A stretch of 64,000 nucleotides of DNA from Endozoicomonas sp. GU-1 (GTDB lineage Bacteria > Pseudomonadota > Gammaproteobacteria > Pseudomonadales > Endozoicomonadaceae), in the NCBI RefSeq assembly GCF_027366395.1, contig NZ_CP114771.1:4712001-4776000 (forward strand). Direction: 5' to 3'. Of the stretch, positions 18,242-25,024 are shown one piece after another; positions within the stretch are counted from its first letter, which is position 1; every line of letters starts with the position of its first letter. The notes under the pieces are model-generated. The model was not told the DNA's origin. It made no database searches and saw only the letters and a list, made by a program, of their open reading frames with translations. Both the position numbers and the translations under genes were made by a program.

Positions 18242-18634
18242 CGACCACTGATCACCTTATCAAGCATGCTCAGACGCTCTCGGATTAACGATATGCTGAT
18301 ATTGTATCCGGCCATCGACTGTGCAAGTTTTGCCTGCTCCAGTGCCAGAGATACATCGTTACCATTTTCCGAGGCAATACCGCCTGAATTTTTAAAGGCA
18401 ATGGATAACTCAACATCCGCCAGTTGATTTGGGGTGATATGCCGTTTGTCTGAGACCGACAAATCCTGAGATAAACCATAAGCCGAATGGTAAAAGTTCA
18501 GGTTAGCCTCAAGTGCCCGGTATTGTGGTGTTTCAATATTAAAAATATTGCCTGACTGGATGGCAATCTGAGAAGCTTCTGAGCTGTGCAACTCTTGGGT
18601 GTATACCCATGGCCGACTCAAATGAAATCAACAT
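18238..18634 (-). pseudogene. flgB: Proximal rod protein FlgB with N-terminal frameshift, set A
   Basis: The long frame (from a TTG at 18621) lacks the normal FlgB N-terminus, but another frame starting at the ATG at 18634 encodes it. MLISFESAMGIHPRVAQLRSF parallels MAISFDKVLGIHPQALAFRG of set B FlgB. That frame then runs into a stop, while the long frame continues with QIAIQSGNIFNIETPQYRALE. Joining them with one base removed near 18571-18577 restores the family spacing of nine residues between the LR and NI motifs. So flgB appears to carry a one-base insertion, or the assembly has one. FlgB is a proximal rod subunit needed for export of all later parts. The stop TAG lies in the adjoining MITE. 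Confidence 0.75.
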
Positions 18635-18694
18635 ACAGGCTATCTATTCGTCTATATTAAGTCGTGTGTAAAGAGTAGTACGTTGTCGTAAAAA

Positions 18695-19543
18695 ATGTAT
18701 TTATTTGTCACATATTTTATTCTCGACAGGAAGTTATCAATCAGTCGTCGTTTTGTGTTTTCCCTGTGTCTGTGCTTACTCAATATTCCCAATATTGCAA
18801 ACGCCCATACAGTGTCATGTACGAATACCAGCCCGCAGTCAGATCAATCAGATAAGAGTTTTGATCAAAGGGTTCAGGAGGAGGTCATCATTCAACTCTG
18901 TGAGCATTCGCGCTTATTGGCTAAACGTTTTAACGGCCGTAATCCCCGGGTGGTTTTGCTGCATAAAGAACGCTGGCAGCAATTGCCAGACTGTCCGGTA
19001 ACACCGGATATCCGCTTCTCTGCCATGGCTCAGAACGGTAAACTGCCATTATTGATCAGCTGTCCTGATCATCTCGGCACCTTCCCGGAACACCGCTGGA
19101 AACAACGGCTGGCGGTCAGAGTGGATTTTGACGTATCGGTATTGCTTGCCGACAGGGATCTGAACCGGGGCGAGGCGTTGTCGGGGCCAGCATTGTCGGG
19201 GTCAGGACAGCCGAGGCTGAAAACATCAAAAGTCCGTTTGAGTTCCCTGAAACCGAATGTATTTCAGGATAATCCTTCCGGATACATCGCTACCCGAAAG
19301 ATTAGTGCCGGCACTGTGATTACCACCGATATGGTAAAAAGGGCCACTGCTATCCGTCGGGGGCAGCATATAACCATTGTTGTTCAATCAGAAAATATCG
19401 AATTAATTACCACCGGTGTCGCCATGGAAAGCGGCCATATCGGTGATATTATCCTGGTCCAGAAAGAAAATGGCAGACCGTTCAAATGCCGGGTGATCAA
19501 TGAAGGCGAGGTAAGCCCGGTTGAAGGGGAGAGGCGGTCATAA
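18695..19543 (+). CDS. flgA: Flagellar P-ring assembly chaperone FlgA, set A
   Basis: FlgA is a periplasmic chaperone for FlgI. The 282-residue product has an N-terminal signal (hydrophobic stretch at about 18-36, FVFSLCLCLLNIPNIANA), then a long variable segment and a C-terminal SAF-like domain (about 200-275: ATRKISAGTVITTDMVKRATAIRRGQ). It is divergent from flgB with only about 60-70 bp between, as in lateral loci, where flgA and flgN run opposite to flgB. Its stop overlaps the flgN start by one base. Confidence 0.87.
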   Translation: MYLFVTYFILDRKLSISRRFVFSLCLCLLNIPNIANAHTVSCTNTSPQSDQSDKSFDQRVQEEVIIQLCEHSRLLAKRFNGRNPRVVLLHKERWQQLPDCPVTPDIRFSAMAQNGKLPLLISCPDHLGTFPEHRWKQRLAVRVDFDVSVLLADRDLNRGEALSGPALSGSGQPRLKTSKVRLSSLKPNVFQDNPSGYIATRKISAGTVITTDMVKRATAIRRGQHITIVVQSENIELITTGVAMESGHIGDIILVQKENGRPFKCRVINEGEVSPVEGERRS

Positions 19544-19959
19544 TGTCCGATGATGAGTCTCAAGACGATGGGGGCCAAAAAGAGAGTTCGCAACCTTATC
19601 AGTTACTGCAAAATCTGGAGAGGCTGTTGAGCCTTCAGGCCCGGGAAATAACCCGAAAAAATATTGAGTCAGTGGTGCACTTATCAGGGCAATGTGCTGA
19701 TATTTGCCAGCAGTTAGAACCCATCTTATTAGCATCACGTCAGGATAAAATAACAAGTGCCAGTCCTGTTCAGGTGCTTGAAACAGAGCGATTGATCCGG
19801 TCGTGCCGGGCACTGCAACAGAGTAATAGCCATCAACTGGCGAGACTGGCTGATTATTGCAATGCGTTTATAGAGTTGCTCCGTGGGCCGCCCTTATCCT
19901 ACGGTAAGAATGCGACTGTCAGATATCAGTCCAGTCGTAATACTTTGTGCAAATTGTAA
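19543..19959 (+). CDS. flgN: FlgN-like flagellar export chaperone, set A
   Basis: A 138-residue mainly helical protein in the lateral flgN position, overlapping the flgA stop by one base. FlgN family members escort FlgK and FlgL to the export gate. The long helix YQLLQNLERLLSLQAREITRKNIESVVHLSGQ and the later IRSCRALQQSNSHQLARLADYCNAFIELLRG suit the family. Sequence conservation is low and position carries much of the weight. No flgM-like gene lies next to it. The mobile island begins directly after it. Confidence 0.68.
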   Translation: MSDDESQDDGGQKESSQPYQLLQNLERLLSLQAREITRKNIESVVHLSGQCADICQQLEPILLASRQDKITSASPVQVLETERLIRSCRALQQSNSHQLARLADYCNAFIELLRGPPLSYGKNATVRYQSSRNTLCKL

Positions 19960-19960
19960 A

Positions 19961-20002
19961 ATAAAAAAGAACACCAAAAAGATTTTAAAGCCACAACAAT
20001 CA
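19961..20002. repeat. Left copy of imperfect direct repeat flanking the island
   Basis: ATAAAAAAGAACACCAAAAA then GATTTTAAAGCCACAACAAT. A near copy in the same orientation lies at 29860-29896, on the fliJ side of the island, with GATTTTAAAGCCACGACAAT as its core. The pair brackets about 9.9 kb of accessory DNA that splits flgN from fliJ. Confidence 0.6.
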
Positions 20003-20035
20003 AATATTTCGTCCTTTTGCTGATAAAAGTGTATT

Positions 20036-20155
20036 CAGAGGTCTCTGGCGATTTCACCATTTGGCTCGAACAGGGTTTAAATCGACATAGGCCATAAGCA
20101 GAGCCGCTTCGTCGAGCAGCGCCTGGCTTTTGTAACGTCCTTCCCGGAACGTAAC
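20036..20155 (-). pseudogene. Remnant of a REP-associated / IS200-like tyrosine transposase
   Basis: Reverse-strand translation gives [30 protein letters not shown]. This is the conserved WEGRFKSQ...[10 protein letters not shown] block of the Y1 transposase family (RAYT). The frame then breaks; reading with a one-base shift continues as VKSPET. Nothing upstream or downstream of this block is recognisable, so it is a short fossil. Confidence 0.6.
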
Positions 20156-20231
20156 CGCCAAAATAACCCAGGTCCTATCCCGCTGAGATTTGATCGTGGA
20201 TCATAAAGCCTCTGATTACATGGAGGCTCCG

Positions 20232-20426
20232 ATGACCATACCAGAAACCACTAAAGAACAATGGCTGCAACGGATCGAAGCCTGGCATGACTCCGGGCTT
20301 AGCCAAAAAGCCTGGTGCCGACAAAACGGCGTCAGACCATCACAGCTTGGTTATTGGAAAAAGAAGCTGTGTGAAGGCATCTCAAGAATAAGCCGATCCG
20401 GCGGGGTTGGCTATTACGCTGGTTAA
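20232..20426 (+). pseudogene. Truncated IS66-type TnpA (orf1) remnant
   Basis: From the ATG at 20232 (GGAGG five bases upstream) the product reads MTIPETTKEQWLQRIEAW then HDSGLSQKAWCRQNGVRPSQLGYWKKKL. This is the helix-turn-helix region of IS66-family accessory protein TnpA. After about 45 residues the similarity ends and the frame stops at 20426, just before an IS66-like terminal sequence. The rest of tnpA and all of tnpB/tnpC are missing, so this is an internally deleted element. Confidence 0.65.
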
Positions 20427-20438
20427 ATTAGCGTTTAC
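20417..20438. repeat. IS66-like terminal sequence, left of the paralogous pair
   Basis: The sequence ends in TTAAATTAGCGTTTAC, the inverse of GTAAACGCTAATTTAA, resembling IS66-family ends (GTAAGCG...). A directly oriented copy with 19 of 22 bases identical lies at 29282-29303. Together they bracket the two large repeat-protein genes. Confidence 0.45.
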
Positions 20439-20500
20439 GTTCTATTGTTGTCATCCCCAGACGATTCTCCAACTGGAAACAGGTAACCCCCGAAGAAACC

Positions 20501-23500
20501 ATGCAGTCACCTTCCTCCTCAGTAACCGCAGACACGGCATCCCCGTTAACATCCACTGAAGCCGGAAGGCACCGGCCAGCAGACAGCCGAAAACAAGAAA
20601 GAAAGCGATCCATCTCAGGTTACCAGGTGGAACAGACAACAGCGGGCACTGGAACATTTCCACCGCATCAACTGCAATCTGAATCCGGGCCCATCCCATC
20701 CATAAAGCGCAGGCGTGTTACTGACAACAGCAGGCGTATTGTCTGTTCTTCAACTTCGCTACCTGCTAGTCCGGAGCCAATGGAGACCGAACCGGCCATG
20801 CCTGCTGACCTAGCTTCCAGGCTTCCGGGAGTGATCAGTTCCCTATCAAGAAATCTACCAACAGTCAGCGACAACAGGCTATTAACTGGCAATGAACATA
20901 CCTCAGCGATGGTGCAGGTCATGCCTGAACCAATGAAGGATGTACCGCTCACCACAGAAATTAACAGTGAAACATCAATTTCAGAATTTTCTGTAAGCCA
21001 GCAAAATGAACTGCGAACACATTTAAATAATCAAGAAATTCAAGCAATATTAACGAATGCCGGGACTCTTCTGAAAAACCTCAAAGACAGGAAAATCCAG
21101 TTAGCGCGAGACAGGGGAAAGCCACCCGCACCTTCCCTCTTTTCCAAGTTAAAAAACTTCAGCATTGTTAAAGATTCTCAGACTTTCAAAGGCTATTTTG
21201 CAAGGGCCAACACGTTCTTTTTAGCTGTCAATCCCCAGCAGATTACCAATACCAGCTGCCTTACCAGCATGCTCAAGTCGAAGACTCAGATAAAAAAGTT
21301 TGCAGGAGAAAGCGAGGAAAACATTCAGGCGGTTGCTGCTAACCCATGCTTGAAACAGATTGCCTCCATGTGTCATGGCAAAGGCTTGCCCGACAAAGCG
21401 AAGGTGGAAGCGTTCGTGGCGTGGGAGTGCTGGAAGGTGAACGGCGAATTCAGCCTGGAACTGCTGCGGGCCTTTTCCTCCATGTGTCATGGCAAAGGCT
21501 TGCCCGACAAAGCGAAGGTGGAAGCGCTCAAAGCGTGGGAGTGCTGGAAGGTGAACGGCGAATTCAGCCTGGAACTGCTGCGGGCCTTTTCCTCCATGTG
21601 TCATGGCAAAGGCTTGCCCGACAAAGCGAAGGTGGAAGCGCTCAAAGCGTGGGAGTGCTGGAAGGTGAACGGCGAATTCAGCTTGGAACTGCTGCGGGCC
21701 TTTTCCTCCATGTGTCAAGGCAAAGGCTTGCCCGACAAAGCGAAGGTGGAAGCGTTCGTGGCGTGGGAGTGCTGGAAGGTGAACGGCGAATTCAGCCTGA
21801 AACTGCTGCGGGCCTTTTCCTCCATGTGTAATGGCAAAGGCTTGCCCGACAAAGCGAAAGTGGAAGCGTTCGTGGCGTGGGAGTGCTGGAAGGTGAACGG
21901 CGAATTCAGCCTGGAACTGCTGCGGGCCTTTTCCTCCATGATGAGCACCAGGGGCTTGCCCGACAAAGCGAAGGTGGAAGCGCTCAAAGCGTGGGAGTGC
22001 TGGAAGGTGAACGGCGAATTCAGCCTGGAACTGCTGCGGGCCTTTTCCTCCATGATGAGCACTAGGGGCTTGCCCGACAAAGCGAAGGTGGAAGCGCTCA
22101 AAGCGTGGGAATGCTGGAAGGTGAACGGCGAATTCAGCCTGGAACTGCTGCGGGCCTTTTCCTCCATGATGAGCAGTAGGGGCTTGCCCGACAAAGCAAA
22201 GGTGGAAGCGCTCAAAGCGTGGGAGTGCTGGAAGGTGAACGGCGAATTCAGCCTGGAACTACTGCGGGCCTTTTCCTCCATGATGAGCAGTAGGGGCTTG
22301 CCCGACAAAGCGAAGGTGGAAGCGCTCAAAGCATGGGAGTGCTGGAAGGTGAACGGCGAATTCAGCCTGGAACTGCTGCGGGCCTTTTCCTCCATGTGTA
22401 ATGGCAAAGGCTTGCCCGACCAAGCGAAGGTGGAAGCGCTCAAAGCGTGGGAGTGCTGGAAGGTGAACGGCGAATTCAGTCTGGAACTGCTGCGGGCCTT
22501 TTCCTCCATGATGAGCAGTAGGGGCTTGCCCGACAAAGCGAAGGTGGAAGCGTTCGTAGCGTGGGAGTGCTGGAAGGTGAACGGCGAATTCAGCCTGGAA
22601 CTGCTGCGGGCCTTTTCCTCCATGTGTCATGGCAAAGGCTTGCCCGACAAAGCGAAGGCGGAAGCGTTCGTTCAATGGCTACCCTCGGATGAAAATAAGA
22701 ATATTCTGAAACTTTCTTGCCGAATATTTGCCAGTTTTGGTTTGCCCTCAGGAGAAAAACTGACTGAAAATGAGAAAACACTGCGCCAATGTCTTAATCA
22801 GCATGGCTGTACCACTGAACATGGCGACGACAATAGTGATGAAGATCTTTTAGCATCGAGTCAAATGAAAGCACTGGCTCTGTTCTTCTCCGGGCCCGCA
22901 ACATGGAGCATGAAAATTGCCGAATTCCAACAATATCTGGCGGCCCACAAGAGTCCTCGACATGACAGAGTGGCTGTTCGTGCTGCGCTGAAATCATTGC
23001 TACCGATATTGGCTATCCATGGAGGAACTGGTCTCCCGTTCTGGATGGAAAAATATCGTGAAAATCCACGCTGCAAAGGAGTACTCACTAAAGCATTATC
23101 CATTCCTGCACCACTGGCTTTAACAAAATTTGCACTAACGCAACTCCCTGAATCTGAGAGGCAGGAATACCTTGAACTGTGCAGAAACCTGAAGCCAGCC
23201 CCAACTCAGGAACAGTGGTATGCATTAAAACCACTCTGCCAACAGCTTGGCCAGCGATTTGACTTCACGCAATCTAAACGCACGATGCTGGAGATTCTCT
23301 GGCAACAATCAGAAGATAACCGCTCAAAATACGCGGATAAGATGGATGAGCTATTCAAAACCTTGCCCACCATCTCACAGTGGCGCGGGTTACATCGGGT
23401 GCTTGGACCACACAAAATGCAGCAATTCATGGATGCCTGTCTTGACTATCAGGCTACCCCTGAAACCGCTCCTGATGTAACGATTCAGCAACGGTTGCTG

Positions 23501-24601
23501 GCAGGAATGCTGCTCACAAACCACTCTCTACCTGAACCAGAGAAAATACCGGATCTCTGCTTTTCAAATCGAGTGGCAACAGATGATAAAAGAGGGGTGA
23601 TGGTCGGTGGTGATCCCGCCATGTCGGGCCAGGAACGCCTGTGGCGCTTTATCACGGCCATGTTAATTGAGCTTGAACAAACAGAATATCAATTCAAGAA
23701 TCAAAGACTAACCGTTTTGCCAGACGATGGCGATCCGGTTGTACTCCAAAATCCAGAGTTTACCCCGAGAGATACCGGCTTTGTTATCAAGAACTGGACA
23801 TTGCAACAGTTAACCGCCTTTTTCAAGGCAACCGAGTTCACAGAACAATGGTATAAAAAGCCTCAGGACAAGCGCGATCTCTATGCGATCAGGCTTGAGG
23901 CAAAATTAGCCCAAATGAAAGCGAGAACCAAAGAGCCCGAGAAAGCCAAACCGAAAAAAATACCACACCTGGTGGCACCCTCTCTGATTATTAGACTAAT
24001 CAATTGCAATAAACCATTAAAGCCTGCGGTCTGGTCATCTCTTGAACACTATGCCAGCAGCGGCCAGCTAAACGCCCGTTTATGCACGGCACTCAGCCCG
24101 GTTATCAAAGATGATAAAGACGGCATTGTTCCAGACCTCGTTAAGAAAGCGGTGGTTGCAAAGTTGGAACAGATTGAGGCAGCAAAAACGCCAGTAGTAA
24201 CATCAATCCCTCAGCAAGGACTTCCAGCAAGGGCAAGCATACCAACTCAAGGGAACCAGGTTGCCAACAGTCGCATTCAAGGGCCGCTATCTGACTTTGA
24301 CGCGGCAATGGAAGCTCTGGATCGTTTTCACGAATTGGGAAATGCAGAACTTGAACTGCTGGAACCCCACCAAAGCCGAATGACTTATGTTGAATTAAGC
24401 ACTGCTATCTGCAAAATGAGCTACGCAGTGGATTCAGAAACACGGAAAGAATGGAATGAAGCCAGCGAGAAAAGGAGAAGAGACCCACTTGGGCTTGATG
24501 AACTTGATGAAATAGTGGAATGGGATTTGGATTCATTGGCGGCAGAGTCAGAACTGGTCAACAACGATGACTGGATGGAAGAGTTCCTACAAGGGCTGTG
24601 A
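20501..24601 (+). CDS. Large 38-residue-repeat protein, copy 1 (putative effector, function unknown)
   Basis: A 1366-residue protein I cannot assign to a named family. Residues 1-90 are Ser/Thr/Pro-rich with a basic cluster IKRRRV (KRRR at 69-72). Residues 100-285 are helical. Residues 289-706 are eleven near-perfect 38-residue repeats with a partial twelfth; a consensus unit runs SMCHGKGLPDKAKVEA, LKAWECWKVNGEFS, LELLRAFS. After it comes a roughly 600-residue helical region (GLPSGEKLTENEKT, LRNLKPAPTQEQ-like segments) and an acidic aromatic tail (DDWMEEFLQGL). There is no signal peptide or membrane segment. The repeats vary mainly at unit positions 3-6 and 17-18. The layout recalls modular helical-repeat effectors. 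Nuclear targeting, secretion and nucleic-acid or protein binding are hypotheses only. The neighbouring gene at 25025 is a near-identical paralogue. Confidence 0.8.
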   Translation: MQSPSSSVTADTASPLTSTEAGRHRPADSRKQERKRSISGYQVEQTTAGTGTFPPHQLQSESGPIPSIKRRRVTDNSRRIVCSSTSLPASPEPMETEPAMPADLASRLPGVISSLSRNLPTVSDNRLLTGNEHTSAMVQVMPEPMKDVPLTTEINSETSISEFSVSQQNELRTHLNNQEIQAILTNAGTLLKNLKDRKIQLARDRGKPPAPSLFSKLKNFSIVKDSQTFKGYFARANTFFLAVNPQQITNTSCLTSMLKSKTQIKKFAGESEENIQAVAANPCLKQIASMCHGKGLPDKAKVEAFVAWECWKVNGEFSLELLRAFSSMCHGKGLPDKAKVEALKAWECWKVNGEFSLELLRAFSSMCHGKGLPDKAKVEALKAWECWKVNGEFSLELLRAFSSMCQGKGLPDKAKVEAFVAWECWKVNGEFSLKLLRAFSSMCNGKGLPDKAKVEAFVAWECWKVNGEFSLELLRAFSSMMSTRGLPDKAKVEALKAWECWKVNGEFSLELLRAFSSMMSTRGLPDKAKVEALKAWECWKVNGEFSLELLRAFSSMMSSRGLPDKAKVEALKAWECWKVNGEFSLELLRAFSSMMSSRGLPDKAKVEALKAWECWKVNGEFSLELLRAFSSMCNGKGLPDQAKVEALKAWECWKVNGEFSLELLRAFSSMMSSRGLPDKAKVEAFVAWECWKVNGEFSLELLRAFSSMCHGKGLPDKAKAEAFVQWLPSDENKNILKLSCRIFASFGLPSGEKLTENEKTLRQCLNQHGCTTEHGDDNSDEDLLASSQMKALALFFSGPATWSMKIAEFQQYLAAHKSPRHDRVAVRAALKSLLPILAIHGGTGLPFWMEKYRENPRCKGVLTKALSIPAPLALTKFALTQLPESERQEYLELCRNLKPAPTQEQWYALKPLCQQLGQRFDFTQSKRTMLEILWQQSEDNRSKYADKMDELFKTLPTISQWRGLHRVLGPHKMQQFMDACLDYQATPETAPDVTIQQRLLAGMLLTNHSLPEPEKIPDLCFSNRVATDDKRGVMVGGDPAMSGQERLWRFITAMLIELEQTEYQFKNQRLTVLPDDGDPVVLQNPEFTPRDTGFVIKNWTLQQLTAFFKATEFTEQWYKKPQDKRDLYAIRLEAKLAQMKARTKEPEKAKPKKIPHLVAPSLIIRLINCNKPLKPAVWSSLEHYASSGQLNARLCTALSPVIKDDKDGIVPDLVKKAVVAKLEQIEAAKTPVVTSIPQQGLPARASIPTQGNQVANSRIQGPLSDFDAAMEALDRFHELGNAELELLEPHQSRMTYVELSTAICKMSYAVDSETRKEWNEASEKRRRDPLGLDELDEIVEWDLDSLAAESELVNNDDWMEEFLQGL
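21365..22678 (+). repeat. 114-bp tandem repeat array in copy 1 (11 full units plus partial)
   Basis: Eleven units of exactly 114 bp (21365-22618) and a 60-bp partial twelfth. Units are almost identical at DNA level. Variants at codons 3-6 are CHGK, CQGK, CNGK, MSTR and MSSR; at codons 17-18 they are FV or LK. Unit order (codons 3-6/17-18): CHGK/FV, CHGK/LK, CHGK/LK, CQGK/FV, CNGK/FV, MSTR/LK, MSTR/LK, MSSR/LK, MSSR/LK, CNGK/LK, MSSR/FV, CHGK/FV. Confidence 0.97.
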
Positions 24602-24716
24602 TATGCATTCACACGTTGCAGGTGAAAAACACCTTCTATAACCCGTATTCCAGAGGATGACACCAGTTCTTTAAAGGTGAACCCCAAGGTTCTCGCAAGC
24701 TTCTCATGTGTAATAC
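24602..24716 (-). pseudogene. C-terminal remnant of an IS1595-like transposase
   Basis: Reverse-strand translation reads THEKLARTLGFTFKELV, SSSGIRVIEGVFHLQ, RVNAYHS. It resembles the C-terminal part of IS1595-type DDE transposases, where an NAYHSRLK motif precedes the end. The remnant runs into the downstream edge of the large gene (shared TATGCATT) on one side and into a MITE on the other. No other part of the transposase is present. Confidence 0.5.
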
Positions 24717-24873
24717 CAATTCCACCTTCTAAATATGATAACGAGCAAGTCATTTTGAGCCGCTGGGCAAGGCGGAATGACGAGTAATAGCAGGGCTATT
24801 GCGAGGAATTCCAACGAAGATCCAGCGGTTCAAAATGGCTGCGCAGTTCATATTTAGAAGGTGGAGTTGGTAT
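24713..24873. mobile_element. 161-bp MITE in the island spacer
   Basis: The terminal inverted repeat is 26 bp with one mismatch: ATACCAATTCCACCTTCTAA on the left and the inverse of ATACCAACTCCACCTTCTAA on the right. A second inner pair (CATTTTGAGCCGCTGG and CCAGCGGTTCAAAATG) makes most of the element self-complementary. It has no coding capacity and is unrelated to the CTAG MITE of the flagellar operons. Confidence 0.8.
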
Positions 24874-25024
24874 AAACACATCTCACAGCCAGAGTGCCTG
24901 ACAAAACAGGTCAGCCTTCCCTGATACCGGCTGCCCGGAACTTTACCGGGCTGACCTGGTCAGTTCTATTGTTGTCATCCCCAGACGATTCTCCAACTGC
25001 AAACAGGTAATCCCCGAAGAAGCC

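Larger units (their letters stand above)
20439..24609 (+). repeat. Segmental duplication, copy 1 (about 4.17 kb)
   Basis: The block from GTTCTATTGTTGTC to TGATATGCATT, containing one entire large gene, recurs at 24963-29124 in the same orientation. Copies differ by scattered substitutions, a 9-bp deletion near the 3' end of copy 2 and a different arrangement of repeat variants. The offset is 4524 bp. Confidence 0.9.

Noticed and set aside
21715-22623. Long antisense open frames through the repeat arrays (also 25745-26926 and 26011-26691)
   Set aside because: They arise because a 114-bp unit, divisible by three and without reverse stops, is repeated; the periodic reverse translations (FQHSHALSASTFAL...) have no start context or family resemblance.
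21365-22678. CRISPR-like array
   Set aside because: The repeated unit is contiguous coding sequence of 114 bp without spacers; it is a protein tandem repeat.
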